From positions 1 to 64,000 of the forward strand of contig JAHHTQ010000005.1 of NCBI GenBank assembly GCA_020024555.1: a stretch of 64,000 bases of DNA. Reading direction: 5' to 3'. The notes below the pieces were generated by a model that saw only the letters and a program-made list of their open reading frames with translations, was not told the DNA's origin and did not search any database. This document shows, in pieces, positions 46,131 through 57,284 of the stretch. Position numbers and translations under genes: made by a program. Positions within the stretch are counted from its first letter, which is position 1, and each line of letters starts with the position of its first letter. Origin of the DNA: Angelakisella sp. GTDB taxonomy: Bacteria > Bacillota > Clostridia > Oscillospirales > Ruminococcaceae.

Positions 46131-48209
46131 TTACACTTCTTGTATTACGGTTATTATCATTGGTTTTCGTTTGGTTGTTGTAAAAATAAAGTCGGTTAAA
46201 TCATCACGTATTTTGTTTTTTATGGAATTAATATCGCGTGAATTGATAGGATAGAATTTATTAAGCGTGTGCATAAGTATTCTTGATGCGTCATTCAGTA
46301 GTTCTTCCGAGTCTTTCATATATACAAATCCGCGTGAGATAAGCTCAGGACCTGCGACTACTTCGCCTGTGTTTGAGTCAACTGTAATAACAGCGACAAG
46401 CAGTCCTTCTTCGGCAAGAAGTTTTCTGTCACGCAAAACAATACTGCCTACGTCACCTATGCCAAGTCCGTCAACTAGTACTTTACCGGCTGGGACAATA
46501 CTTGTTTTTTTCATATTTATTCCATCGGTTTCTATAACTTGTCCTATGTCGGCAACAATAATATTTTTGGGTGAATAACCCATACTTTTTGCTATTTCTG
46601 CATTTTTTACAAGGTGTTTGTATTCGCCATGTACCGGCATATAGAATTTTGGCTTGGTAAGCGCGATTATTGTTTTTATTTCGTCCTGACATGCGTGTCC
46701 TGATACGTGTATATCATACATACGGTCATATATAACTTGCGCGCCCAGTCTCATAAGTTCATTTATTACTTTACCAACGTGTTTTTCGTTTCCGGGAATA
46801 GGTGTAGCTGATATTATGATGTAGTCATTCGGTGTAATTTTAACTTGTCTGTGGTCACCTGTTGACATTCTTGCGAGCGCGCTGAGCGGTTCGCCTTGGC
46901 TACCTGTACTTATTACCACAAGTTGTCCGTCGGTGTAGTTATTCATAGTTTCAATATCGACAAAGACACCTTCTTTTACTTTTAGGTAGTCAAGCTCAAT
47001 AGCTTTTTGCACAACATTTACCATACTTCTGCCGAATACCGCAATTTTTCTCTTTGATTTAACAGCCGCATCGACAACTTGTTGAATACGGTATACGTTA
47101 CTTGCAAATGTTGCGATTACTATACGTTTACCCACAGCCTCGTGGAATAGCTTATCAAAGCTGTAACCGACTGTGCGTTCGCTTTTGCTGTAACCTTCCT
47201 TTTCGGCATTCGTACTGTCGCAAAGAAGCGCAAGTACGCCTTCGTCACCAAGTTCTCCGAGTCTGCGCAAGTCTATAATGTCACCGTTACCGGCAATAGG
47301 GGTATAGTCAATTTTAAAGTCGCCTGTTTGAATAACAACGCCTGCGGGAGTGTGTATAGCAAGCGCGCAACTATCGGGGAAAGAATGGTTTACATGTATA
47401 AACTCCACTGACATTTGTCCTGTATAGTACGTTTGTCGGGGTTCAACAACATGTAGTTTCGATTTTTCAAATAAGCCATGCTCACGCAGTTTGCCTTCGA
47501 TTAGTCCCATAGCAAGCTTTGTTGCATATACCGGAATATTAAAGTCACGGAGAAAATATGGAATAGCGCCTATATGGTCCTCGTGTCCGTGTGTTATAAA
47601 CAGTCCCTTTACCTTGTCAATATTTCGCGCAAGATAGGTAAAATCGGGGATAACCAAGTCAACGCCGAGCATATCGTTATCAGGAAAAGCAAGTCCGCAG
47701 TCAACAATCAATATTTCATTGTTGTATTCGTATGCTGTCATATTTTTACCTATTTCACCAAGTCCGCCAAGTGGTATTATTTTTAGTGGGAAAGGGGATT
47801 TTACGGCATTTTTATTTTGATTTTTTGATTTATTGTTTTTCTTGTTGTTATTTGTTTTTTTATTATTTGTCAAAATATCAACATCAAGATTGTTTTTTGT
47901 ATTGGTTTTTTTGTTAGGTTTATTACTGTTATTTTTTGCAATTTTCTTTGTTTTTTCCGATGTTATATCACTTGTCTTATTTTGTTTATTTTTATTGTTT
48001 TGCGCTCTTTTTTTGTTGATATTTTTCTTTTCCAATTCTTTTATTGTATCATTTGCAAGACTTTCCATTGCTTTTTTTGCAGTATTTTCCTTTGATACTG
48101 TATTTGTGTTGTTTTTCTTTATTTTTTCAGTAAAGCCTTCCGGAATTTTCAGCAGTTTATCCAGTGTAGGTGTTGGTTTAAATGTCTTATTATTGTTATT
48201 ATCTGTCAA
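46131..48209 (-). CDS. rnj: Ribonuclease J with a long basic N-terminal extension
   Basis: RNase J is a 5' exonuclease and endonuclease of the beta-CASP family that matures and degrades mRNA. The catalytic core from about residue 139 has the metal motif HGHEDHIGAIPYF and later segments STGSQGEPLSALARMS and VSGHACQDE (catalytic). The first 138 residues are rich in Lys, Asn and Thr with no fold I recognise. Total is 692, against about 555 for Bacillus RNase J1. TTG start after GGAG. The extension has the low-complexity style of an RNA-binding tail, which is inference. Confidence 0.92.
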   Translation of the reverse strand: MTDNNNNKTFKPTPTLDKLLKIPEGFTEKIKKNNTNTVSKENTAKKAMESLANDTIKELEKKNINKKRAQNNKNKQNKTSDITSEKTKKIAKNNSNKPNKKTNTKNNLDVDILTNNKKTNNNKKNNKSKNQNKNAVKSPFPLKIIPLGGLGEIGKNMTAYEYNNEILIVDCGLAFPDNDMLGVDLVIPDFTYLARNIDKVKGLFITHGHEDHIGAIPYFLRDFNIPVYATKLAMGLIEGKLREHGLFEKSKLHVVEPRQTYYTGQMSVEFIHVNHSFPDSCALAIHTPAGVVIQTGDFKIDYTPIAGNGDIIDLRRLGELGDEGVLALLCDSTNAEKEGYSKSERTVGYSFDKLFHEAVGKRIVIATFASNVYRIQQVVDAAVKSKRKIAVFGRSMVNVVQKAIELDYLKVKEGVFVDIETMNNYTDGQLVVISTGSQGEPLSALARMSTGDHRQVKITPNDYIIISATPIPGNEKHVGKVINELMRLGAQVIYDRMYDIHVSGHACQDEIKTIIALTKPKFYMPVHGEYKHLVKNAEIAKSMGYSPKNIIVADIGQVIETDGINMKKTSIVPAGKVLVDGLGIGDVGSIVLRDRKLLAEEGLLVAVITVDSNTGEVVAGPELISRGFVYMKDSEELLNDASRILMHTLNKFYPINSRDINSIKNKIRDDLTDFIFTTTKRKPMIITVIQEV

Positions 48210-48498
48210 TTTAACTCCTCCATTTCGTTTTTTGGTTTTAATTGGGCATAAATATGTAAAGTTTTTCTGTATTTATTTTTGTACCCATTACGGCGTGTTT
48301 ATTCGTATTACATTTAATATTTTTTAATATTTATTGCTAATATACATCTGTCAATGCTGTTGTTTGTAAAATGGCATAGTTATCCTATAAAAGCTTTAAT
48401 TTTAACAAATGTTTATTTAATTGGGTTAAATATGTATTAATTAAACATACCAAAATTCATATTTCTTTGATTATAATATTTATTTATGCAACAACAAA

Positions 48499-48528
48499 AG
48501 AGTGATAAAAATTTACATTTTTTTATCA
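48499..48528. other. Hairpin upstream of the RNase J gene
   Basis: AGTGATAAAAA pairs with TTTTTATCACT (48518-48528) in a 543-base gap (48210-48752) between RNase J and the radical SAM gene. The rest of the gap is AT-rich. A weak minus-strand TTGACA lies near 48349-48354. Confidence 0.4.
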
Positions 48529-48565
48529 CTAAAAGAAATATAAGTATTTGTTTTTTTATATAAAA

Positions 48566-48587
48566 AGTTGCAAACACTATTGCAACT
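48566..48587 (-). terminator. Terminator of the radical SAM gene
   Basis: AGTTGCAA and TTGCAACT (minus strand, 48587 to 48566) form a perfect 8-bp stem with a 6-base loop, followed by TTTTTAT. Confidence 0.65.
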
Positions 48588-48752
48588 AAGCCGTCTGATT
48601 TTAGTTCAATATAATGATTAATAAAAATAATTTTTATAAATTTACAGTAATTAAAATAATATTTACAAAAATTATAACTACATAACTCTAATAATTATTT
48701 TAATTATATAGTTAAAAATATTTTATGTCAAGCGTATATTGTCGGATAGTGT

Positions 48753-49640
48753 CTATATGCCTTCTAGGTTGAAGCAAGGCGTATACTCCTCGCTGGCGGA
48801 AGATAGGTCTTGACAATAGCCATCGAATATGGAATTTTCCACTTTTTCCATAACTCTGTCTACTTCCCATTGTTCCAATTTCCGTTTGAGAAAATCTATA
48901 TCCCCGTCATAGAAAGTAGGTGTATATTGGCTCATTATACTTATCAAAATTTCGTCTGATAAAAATGTATTTTCAAGCTCGTCTATTATATCAAGCGTAT
49001 CTGATGTATTATCGGGTATTACAAGGTGACGTATTATTACGCCTCTTTTTAGTATTCCGTTGTCATCAAATGTATATTTACCACATTGTCTAACCATTTC
49101 CTGTATAGCGGACATAGTTTTTTCGTAGTAGTTGGGTGTTTTTGAAAGTGCCTTTGAAAGAGAAGAACTCATATATTTTAAATCTGTAAGATAAATATCA
49201 ATTTTACCATCTAACATTTTAAGTGTTTCAACATTTTCATACCCGCTTGTGTTATAGACAACCGGAATATGAAGTTTGTCTTTGACCAAATCAAGCGCCT
49301 GTGATATTTGCATAGCAAAGTGCGTAGGGGTAACCAAATTTATATTGTGCGCATTTTTTTCTTGCAGTTCCAAAAATATTTCGGCAAGTCGCCCTATGCT
49401 TATTTCTTTTCCGAAATTTCCCGCGCTTATATCTTTGTTTTGACAAAATACACATTTCAGCGGGCAACCTGAAAAAAACACAGTGCCTGAACCTTGTGAA
49501 CCGCTGATACATGGTTCTTCAAAGTAGTGAAGCGCCGCCCGCGCAAGTTTTACAGTGGAAGTACCACCGCAAAAACCCTGTTTTTCATATCTGTCTATAC
49601 CACATTTTCGTGGGCATATTTTACAATTATGCAAATCCAT
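48753..49640 (-). CDS. Radical SAM protein, PFL-activating enzyme-like
   Basis: The protein belongs to the radical SAM group similar to pyruvate formate-lyase activating enzymes. The 4Fe-4S motif CxxxCxxC is present (GCPLKCVFCQN). N-terminal cysteines (CKICPRKCGIDR) may bind a further cluster, as in the COG1313 group. Length is 295. The target glycyl radical enzyme is not in this window and may not exist. It follows the dnaD-dnaI pair on the same strand after about 40 bases, but no functional link is implied. Confidence 0.87.
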   Translation of the reverse strand: MDLHNCKICPRKCGIDRYEKQGFCGGTSTVKLARAALHYFEEPCISGSQGSGTVFFSGCPLKCVFCQNKDISAGNFGKEISIGRLAEIFLELQEKNAHNINLVTPTHFAMQISQALDLVKDKLHIPVVYNTSGYENVETLKMLDGKIDIYLTDLKYMSSSLSKALSKTPNYYEKTMSAIQEMVRQCGKYTFDDNGILKRGVIIRHLVIPDNTSDTLDIIDELENTFLSDEILISIMSQYTPTFYDGDIDFLKRKLEQWEVDRVMEKVENSIFDGYCQDLSSASEEYTPCFNLEGI

Positions 49641-49681
49641 TTGTTTCTCTGACTTTCCTATGTTATTATTTTAGCTTATGC

Positions 49682-50668
49682 TTAAATTCTGTTTATTCTC
49701 TTTTGCATACGGATATCGTTACCGTTAAATTTAAAAGCTTTGTAACCGAAAAGTATTCTTGATGCTATACGGTTTTCATACTTTGCGGATAAAGTTTGCA
49801 AATCTACATTGGTTGTTATTATTGTTGCCTGATTATTTAGTATTCTTTGATTTATAACATTGTATATAACCGATTGTGTAAAACTTGTAATAAATTCTGA
49901 GCCGAGGTCATCAATAATCAGTAGTGGCACAGTGCATATATCTTCTGTAATTTCTCTATCCATAAAAGTGGGTGATTTATCAAAACGCACACGTTCAAAG
50001 GCATCTATAAGTTCTTGCGCGGAAAGAAAACGGGCGTAGCTTATTTTATCTTTTTGTATTGCGTTATTTGCTATTGCAAGAGAAAGATGTGTTTTTCCCA
50101 GTCCCGTACCCCCCAAAAACAAAAGACTTTCAGGATTGTAGGCTATATTTTCGCTGTAATTTATGCAGTAGTTTAGCAGTTTTTCCATATTTTTTCTGCA
50201 TTCGTTACCTATATCGTCACTGATAGGGTAGTAATTTAGTTTGAAGTTTGCAAAATCGCAGACAGTATCACCTATATTTTGCGGTAAAGCAAAACCGCTG
50301 TATTGCCTTAATAATTCCGTATAGCATTTGCAACGTTTTCCTTTATAGAAACCAGTATCTTCGCAAAGCGGACAGCGGTATTTAATATCCAAAACATCTT
50401 TTGGATAACCTAAGCTTTCGATAATTTCCGTTTTTTTATCATGTAATAATTTTATCTGTTCTTTTATTGTATTGATTTTTTCGGTATCGCCTGAAATTGC
50501 TGTTATTGCTATTTCTTTTGCAATTCCCGCTATATCGCTGTCGATATTATATAGAACAGGCGCTTTTTGATATATTTCTTCTTTTAATTTTTGTTGTGTG
50601 TTTATTGCTGTATCTCTGTATTTTGACAGTATTTCTTTAACTTTTTCTTTTGTCTGTTGTTCATTCAT
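49682..50668 (-). CDS. DnaI-like replicative helicase loader (AAA+ ATPase)
   Basis: The protein loads the DnaB-type helicase at origins or restart sites. The 328-residue protein has an N-terminal domain with a zinc-type cysteine cluster (CPLCEDTGFY, CKC), Walker A (GGTGLGKTH), Walker B (LLIIDDLGSEF) and the arginine finger region (YENRIASRIL). It lies directly after a DnaD-domain gene, an arrangement like the primosomal dnaD or dnaB with dnaI set of Firmicutes. Confidence 0.93.
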   Translation of the reverse strand: MNEQQTKEKVKEILSKYRDTAINTQQKLKEEIYQKAPVLYNIDSDIAGIAKEIAITAISGDTEKINTIKEQIKLLHDKKTEIIESLGYPKDVLDIKYRCPLCEDTGFYKGKRCKCYTELLRQYSGFALPQNIGDTVCDFANFKLNYYPISDDIGNECRKNMEKLLNYCINYSENIAYNPESLLFLGGTGLGKTHLSLAIANNAIQKDKISYARFLSAQELIDAFERVRFDKSPTFMDREITEDICTVPLLIIDDLGSEFITSFTQSVIYNVINQRILNNQATIITTNVDLQTLSAKYENRIASRILFGYKAFKFNGNDIRMQKRINRI

Positions 50669-50671
50669 ATA

Positions 50672-51790
50672 TTAAAACCCCATATTACTTTTAAATACCT
50701 TTTCAATATCATTTATATCAAATGAGTTCATACCTGTGGTTTTATCAAGTTTGCCTGTGTTTATTTTTGAATTAGCGTTGTTTTTATCGTATTTTGTGGA
50801 TTCTTCTATTGCCTGTTTAATTGTGCGAACCCCGTTTTTGTTCCAGTTTTCAAGCGTTGTATTTACGTACGCAATAATGCTCTTTTCAGGTATTTCGTTT
50901 TTGGTTGCCCTTTCATAAGCCAATTCTATTACAGGCGCATCATAACCAAACTCCTCATACCATTTTATTATAAAGTCTTTTTCTTTTAATGTTAATTTTC
51001 TTTCAATTTTAAACATATTTTTTATTTCATTGTTGTTTGTATTGCGATTGTCAAGTAAAATTATGTAGTTTTCGGCGCTTTCCAAAGTATCTATACCGTT
51101 TTCAACCCACGTTTTAAGCTCTTTTATAATTGAATACATACTGTTTTTGCCGTTTTGTATACAGTAGGCAACAACCATTAACATATACTCGGGATCAAGA
51201 TTCATATAGACATAGTAGTATATAAATTCTTCTAATTCGGTGGGTGAAATAGGCTTTGCAAGTTGAAGTTGCAGTTCTTCTGTCAATATAGAAATATTTG
51301 GATCTGTTAAACTCATCTCGTGAATTTGGGCGGGAGATAGTTTTGCACGTGAATGTTGTATTTTTATTATCTGCTCTTTATCGTTTTTATTATTTATTGT
51401 GGTTGTCATAGGTACACTGCTTGCGGTATCTTTTTTGTGTTCCTGCTCTGTTTTTTTCCTTGTATTGTTTTTTATGTAGGTTTCGGTAGTTTCTATATCA
51501 AATTTTTCTTCGCCCTCACGAAGTATTTTTGTTTCGGTCTTTGTATGACTGGCGGTACTTTGAAAAATATCGGTAGTTTCCCAGTAGGAAAGGCAGTCCT
51601 CTACGTTTTCCACTGTCAGTGAAAGGTCATTTGCTATTTTTTGCGTATCAATAACGTCTTCGCCATACCGCAAAGCCATAAGCAGTACTTTTAATTGCAG
51701 TTCTGAGCATAGTTTTATATGTCTGTCTATTAATTTTGTGGGGACTGCAAAAATACTCCCCCACAAACCAAAATTAACTTTAAATTCCAT
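50672..51790 (-). CDS. DnaD-domain primosomal protein
   Basis: DnaD/DnaB-like proteins remodel DNA at replication initiation and recruit DnaI. The 372-residue protein has an N-terminal winged helix (LQLKVLLMALRYGEDV), a charged linker (about 100-170) and two DnaD-type helical domains. The last contains YVNTTLENWNKNGVRT. Two tandem DnaD domains fit a DnaB-like protein better than DnaD. The dnaI-like gene follows after 3 bases. A short hairpin (AATGAC-GTCATT, 51819-51835) lies before the start. Confidence 0.9.
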   Translation of the reverse strand: MEFKVNFGLWGSIFAVPTKLIDRHIKLCSELQLKVLLMALRYGEDVIDTQKIANDLSLTVENVEDCLSYWETTDIFQSTASHTKTETKILREGEEKFDIETTETYIKNNTRKKTEQEHKKDTASSVPMTTTINNKNDKEQIIKIQHSRAKLSPAQIHEMSLTDPNISILTEELQLQLAKPISPTELEEFIYYYVYMNLDPEYMLMVVAYCIQNGKNSMYSIIKELKTWVENGIDTLESAENYIILLDNRNTNNNEIKNMFKIERKLTLKEKDFIIKWYEEFGYDAPVIELAYERATKNEIPEKSIIAYVNTTLENWNKNGVRTIKQAIEESTKYDKNNANSKINTGKLDKTTGMNSFDINDIEKVFKSNMGF

Positions 51791-52200
51791 TACAACCTCA
51801 TTTTATCATTAATCAGAGAATGACCTAATGTCATTTGTTTTCTCTATATATTATGTGAATATTTATTAAAATATAATTTCAAATAATTATAAAAATCTTT
51901 GTTTAAATTTATATATTTTTTATTTAACCGAACACAAAAAAGTTTTACTCTGTTATTTTTGGAAAATTGTATTTTTATGGGGACAAATTTCATATAAATC
52001 AGTCCTTGGAAACGTTTAAGATTAAATTGAAAGACGCTTTGCAATATTAAAACTTTTCTGTTTGATTAATTTCAAATATTTTGTAATTTTTTGTGTTTTT
52101 TTGCTGTCTAAACAGTATAACATAATATATGCTCTTTTTCAAATAAATATCGAATTTTTATTTATATAAATAATGTAAAAAGTAGGTGTAATATGTAGAC

Positions 52201-52378
52201 TGTCAAAAAAACTTATTGCCAAAATTTACCTTCAAAAATATGCCTGCACGGCAAAAAGCGTTCCGTTTTCTGCGGAAAACGACTTAGGCTCTGCCAAAGA
52301 ACCGCAATTTCTTGAAAAAATTGAGTAAAATTTTTATATACTTCGTCATTGTTACGAATGACCATACATTTTTTGACA
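52201..52378. repeat. Dispersed repeat with terminal inverted repeats, copy 1
   Basis: The ends are TGTCAAAAAA (52201-52210) and TTTTTTGACA (52369-52378), perfect inverted repeats. The interior shares blocks with the copy at 60615. These include CGTTTTC-TGCG-GAAAACG (hairpin 52264-52281), GAACCGCAATTT, TTGAGTAAAA and the TTCGTCATT/ACGAATGAC hairpin (52342-52361). No transposase is encoded and no clear target duplication flanks it. It lies between dnaD and groEL, downstream of the groEL terminator. Confidence 0.75.
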
Positions 52379-52418
52379 CGCTGTAATATTGTACATTTTT
52401 TAAAATAACACAAAAAAC

Positions 52419-52456
52419 AGCTTTCTATAATAAATATATATCTATTATAGAAAGCT
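52419..52456 (-). terminator. Terminator of the groES-groEL operon
   Basis: AGCTTTCTATAATA (52419-52432) pairs perfectly with TATTATAGAAAGCT (52443-52456). On the minus strand GTTTTTTG follows the stem. Confidence 0.85.
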
Positions 52457-52496
52457 TGATATTAAATGTTATTTACTGCTTGCGCTTGTTTCGGAA

Positions 52497-54152
<1,656 letters not shown>

Positions 54153-54194
54153 TTATTTTTTTATATAATAAAATATGGTAATTATTTGAATTAA

Positions 54195-54534
<340 letters not shown>

Positions 54535-54549
54535 TTGATTACAATTTAT

Positions 54550-54577
54550 ATTGTAACTCTTTTTAAAATAAAATCAA
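54550..54577 (-). promoter_or_regulatory. Promoter of groES-groEL
   Basis: Minus-strand TTGATT (54577-54572) and TACAAT (54555-54550) are 16 bases apart, just upstream of CIRCE, as in other Firmicutes. Confidence 0.6.
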
Positions 54578-54693
54578 GTAGTTTTTTTGAATTTTATAAA
54601 AAAACAACAAATTTAATAGTTTATTAAAAAATACAGATTTGTTTTTGTTATTATAAAATTTTTATGATATTTTATTATATTTTTTGATATAGG

Positions 54694-54722
54694 TTGATTT
54701 TTATTTTATTTTGTACTATTAT
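54694..54722 (+). promoter_or_regulatory. Promoter of ackA
   Basis: TTGATT (54694-54699) and TATTAT (54717-54722) are 17 bases apart, 92 bases before the chosen ackA start. Confidence 0.5.
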
Positions 54723-54814
54723 ATAACTTGTAGTGTGTACACAATTTTATGATTATTAAAGATAAAATTGTCAAAAATTATACAAAATACAGTCGAAGGA
54801 AGGTTATTTATTTA

Positions 54815-55999
54815 ATGAAGGTTTTAGTAATTAATGCAGGTAGTTCATCATTGAAATATCAACTTATTGATATGAGCAACGAGGAAGTTTTGGCAAAAGG
54901 TAACTGTGAAAGAATAGGTGTTGACGGTAAAATAGGTCACAAAACACACACAGGTTATGAAGTAGAATACAATGTATCTTTCCCAACACACAAAGAAGCG
55001 TTTATGGAGCTTGTAAAAGTACTTACAGAGGGCGAAGGAAAGGTAATCGAAAGTGTTAAAGAAATTGCCGCTGTTGGACACAGAACACTACACGGTAGTG
55101 AAAAATACAAAGTTTCAACACTTATCACAGATGAAGTTATCAGTGATATAGAGGCATTCTCAGACTTAGGCCCTCTACACAACCCACCGCAAGCTCTTGC
55201 AATGCGCGCTTGCCGTGAAGTTTTCGGTGATGTTCCAATGGTAGCTGTATTTGATACGTCTTTCCACCAAACAATGCCACCAAAAGCTTATATGTTTGCT
55301 ATTCCTTACGAATACTATGAAAAATACAGTATCCGTAGATATGGTTTCCACGGCACAAGCCACCGTTTTGTAAGCGGAAGATACACAGAGCTTACAGGTA
55401 AAGCTCCGCGTCTAATCACTTGCCACCTTGGTAACGGCAGTTCAATAGCCGCAATAAACAATGGTAAAGTTATGGATACATCAATGGGTCTTACTCCGCT
55501 GGACGGCTTTATTATGGGTACACGTTGCGGCGCTATTGACTCATCTGTTGTAACATATATCGCTAAAAAAGATAACTTGACACCTGACGAAATGAGCGAT
55601 ATTTTAAACAAAAAATCAGGTTTCTTGGGTGTGTCAGGCGTATCAAGCGATTGCCGTGACCTTAAAAAAGCTGCCGCTGAGGGCAACGAGAGAGCGAAAC
55701 TTGCCCTTGATATGCTTGTATATCAAATCAAAAAAGTCATCGGCGGATATGCTGCCGCTATGGGTGGCGTAGACGCTATCGTATTCACAGGCGGTATCGG
55801 TGAAAACGATGCTGAAATCCGCGCAAGTATTCTTGATGATATGGATTATATGGGTGTTAAATACGATGCTGAAAAGAACAAAACACGTAAAGAAACACAA
55901 ATTACAGCAGAGGGTTCAAAAGTTGATGTTTGGGTAATTCCGACAAACGAAGAAATCCTAATTGCGCGTGACACAGTTGAACTTGCAAACCTAAAATAA
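54815..55999 (+). CDS. ackA: Acetate kinase
   Basis: The enzyme converts acetyl phosphate and ADP to acetate and ATP, the usual fermentative energy step. The ATG at 54815 follows GAAGGAAGG and gives the family start MKVLVINAGSSSLKYQL. Catalytic features HGTSHRFVS, GNGSSIAAI, DTSMGLTPLDG and FTGGIGEND are present. Length is 394. The usual phosphotransacetylase partner is not next to it. A gene for an unknown protein follows after 39 bases. Confidence 0.97.
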   Translation: MKVLVINAGSSSLKYQLIDMSNEEVLAKGNCERIGVDGKIGHKTHTGYEVEYNVSFPTHKEAFMELVKVLTEGEGKVIESVKEIAAVGHRTLHGSEKYKVSTLITDEVISDIEAFSDLGPLHNPPQALAMRACREVFGDVPMVAVFDTSFHQTMPPKAYMFAIPYEYYEKYSIRRYGFHGTSHRFVSGRYTELTGKAPRLITCHLGNGSSIAAINNGKVMDTSMGLTPLDGFIMGTRCGAIDSSVVTYIAKKDNLTPDEMSDILNKKSGFLGVSGVSSDCRDLKKAAAEGNERAKLALDMLVYQIKKVIGGYAAAMGGVDAIVFTGGIGENDAEIRASILDDMDYMGVKYDAEKNKTRKETQITAEGSKVDVWVIPTNEEILIARDTVELANLK

Positions 56000-56038
56000 T
56001 TTTGATATAAATTGATCTTGCAGAGGAAAATATCAATT

Positions 56039-56554
56039 ATGGGAAATATGATTAGCTTAAATTCTAAAATTTCCGATAAAGATGATTTGAGTATGAGTAA
56101 TGGTTTAACAGATGTTTTTATCAATGTTTTGTCATTGAGCGGTTCTAAACTTGCCAAAACAGTAGATGAAAAAAGGTTGATAGTATGGCTTTCGGAAAAA
56201 GACCAAAGCTCTGTTGGCAGTGGAACGGTAGGTTTTGATATTTCAGATATGCCGTGGAATATACAAACATTTGAGGAAAACAGACAATTTTTATTACAGA
56301 CCATTAAAAATGCAAAAGAGAAAATATCTTGGGAAATGCTTGACTATGAACCCGATACAGAGTTTTTGTTTCCGCAATTGGATAAATTTTATAATTTGAT
56401 AGAAAAGTTAAATGTTATGGATATTTCGCAAGATAATTTGGAAGAATGGTTGGAAACGTCAGATAAAGACGACCCTATATTTAACGGTTTTCCATTGTGT
56501 CAAAAACATAAAGCGCTTCTCACTGTGTTCGGTTGTCAGATATGTAATAATTAG
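56039..56554 (+). CDS. Unknown 171-residue protein downstream of ackA
   Basis: I recognise no family. The ATG at 56039 follows GCAGAGGAAA and gives 171 residues. It is soluble and acidic, with a central helical portion and a C-terminal segment with three cysteines (FPLCQKHKALLTVFGCQICNN region). The final CxxC might bind metal. It is followed by a strong bidirectional terminator, so it is probably co-transcribed with ackA. Confidence 0.7.
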   Translation: MGNMISLNSKISDKDDLSMSNGLTDVFINVLSLSGSKLAKTVDEKRLIVWLSEKDQSSVGSGTVGFDISDMPWNIQTFEENRQFLLQTIKNAKEKISWEMLDYEPDTEFLFPQLDKFYNLIEKLNVMDISQDNLEEWLETSDKDDPIFNGFPLCQKHKALLTVFGCQICNN

Positions 56555-56622
56555 TTTATAATCATATTGTTATGATAAACGATATTTTAGTATGGATTTA
56601 AACATTGATAATTAAAAGAAAC

Positions 56623-56660
56623 AGCGGTGTAACTTACATCAATTTGTGAGTTACACCGCT
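56623..56660 (+). terminator. Bidirectional terminator after the ackA unit
   Basis: AGCGGTGTAACT (56623-56634) pairs perfectly with AGTTACACCGCT (56649-56660), 12 bp. It separates convergent genes, with T-rich sequence on both sides. Confidence 0.8.
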
Positions 56661-56706
56661 AAATGTTTTATTAAATATATAAAATTATTTTGTCTTTTAA
56701 TCAGTA

Positions 56707-57240
56707 TTATTTGGATTTTGCGATAAGTCTTACTATACGGGGTCTATTGTATCTTTGCATAATTACAAAGGTTAAATCAAATAGAGCAGACAAAACAGAT
56801 GTAATGAAAAATACCCAAAATGCTCCGAAATATTTTGATATTGCAATAGGCAAAAAACTAAGTAAAATAATAGTTTCGTGGATTATTTCCGCTTGACACA
56901 TCGCCTGCGCTATTTCATTCATAGAATGTTTTTTTGTATCAAAAAGACTGCTTTCGTATGTAGGCATTTTGTTTTTCCACTGTTTCACATTTAATTTTTT
57001 GTATATATTTTTTTCAAAAGTTGTTTGTTGATACCAACTTTTTGTATAGTCTACGTGATTTTTCATAGTTTTGTTATAAATTGTTCCAACAGCCAGCCTC
57101 ATACTTATGTGATAAAATACAGTACCAAAAGTTATGGCAAGTGATAAAAAACAATCAACGTCAAATTGTTTATAAAACAGTGTGGAAACTACTGACAGAA
57201 CAAATGATAGGTATAGCATTACTTTTAAGACTTTTTTCAT
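56707..57240 (-). CDS. CrtO-like membrane protein (glycosyl-diaponeurosporenoate acyltransferase family)
   Basis: The 177-residue protein has about four membrane segments. It resembles the CrtO acyltransferase family widespread in Clostridia: KKLNVKQWKNKMPTYESS, CQAEIIHETIILLSFLPI and FVIMQRYNRPRIVRL. In Staphylococcus CrtO finishes staphyloxanthin, but no carotenoid gene is near, so another acyl acceptor is likely. The family match is from memory and needs a profile search. Confidence 0.65.
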   Translation of the reverse strand: MKKVLKVMLYLSFVLSVVSTLFYKQFDVDCFLSLAITFGTVFYHISMRLAVGTIYNKTMKNHVDYTKSWYQQTTFEKNIYKKLNVKQWKNKMPTYESSLFDTKKHSMNEIAQAMCQAEIIHETIILLSFLPIAISKYFGAFWVFFITSVLSALFDLTFVIMQRYNRPRIVRLIAKSK

Positions 57241-57284
57241 ATCATCACTCTTAAAAAAATATTTAATTTGTCTGTTACGAAAAA

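Noticed and set aside
47833..48327. 164-codon plus-strand frame rich in Phe and Leu
   Set aside because: It is the antisense of the Lys/Asn-rich RNase J tail, where AAA and AAT read as TTT and ATT. It is not a membrane protein gene.
51844..52044. 66-codon minus-strand reading frame upstream of dnaD
   Set aside because: It is Lys/Asn/Phe-rich as expected from AT-rich DNA, with no ribosome binding site or known motif.
52213..52413. 66-codon minus-strand reading frame across repeat copy 1
   Set aside because: It lies almost wholly inside the repeat, has no good ribosome binding site, and I could not follow the same complete frame in copy 2. Similar frames are likely to be spurious products of the repeat.
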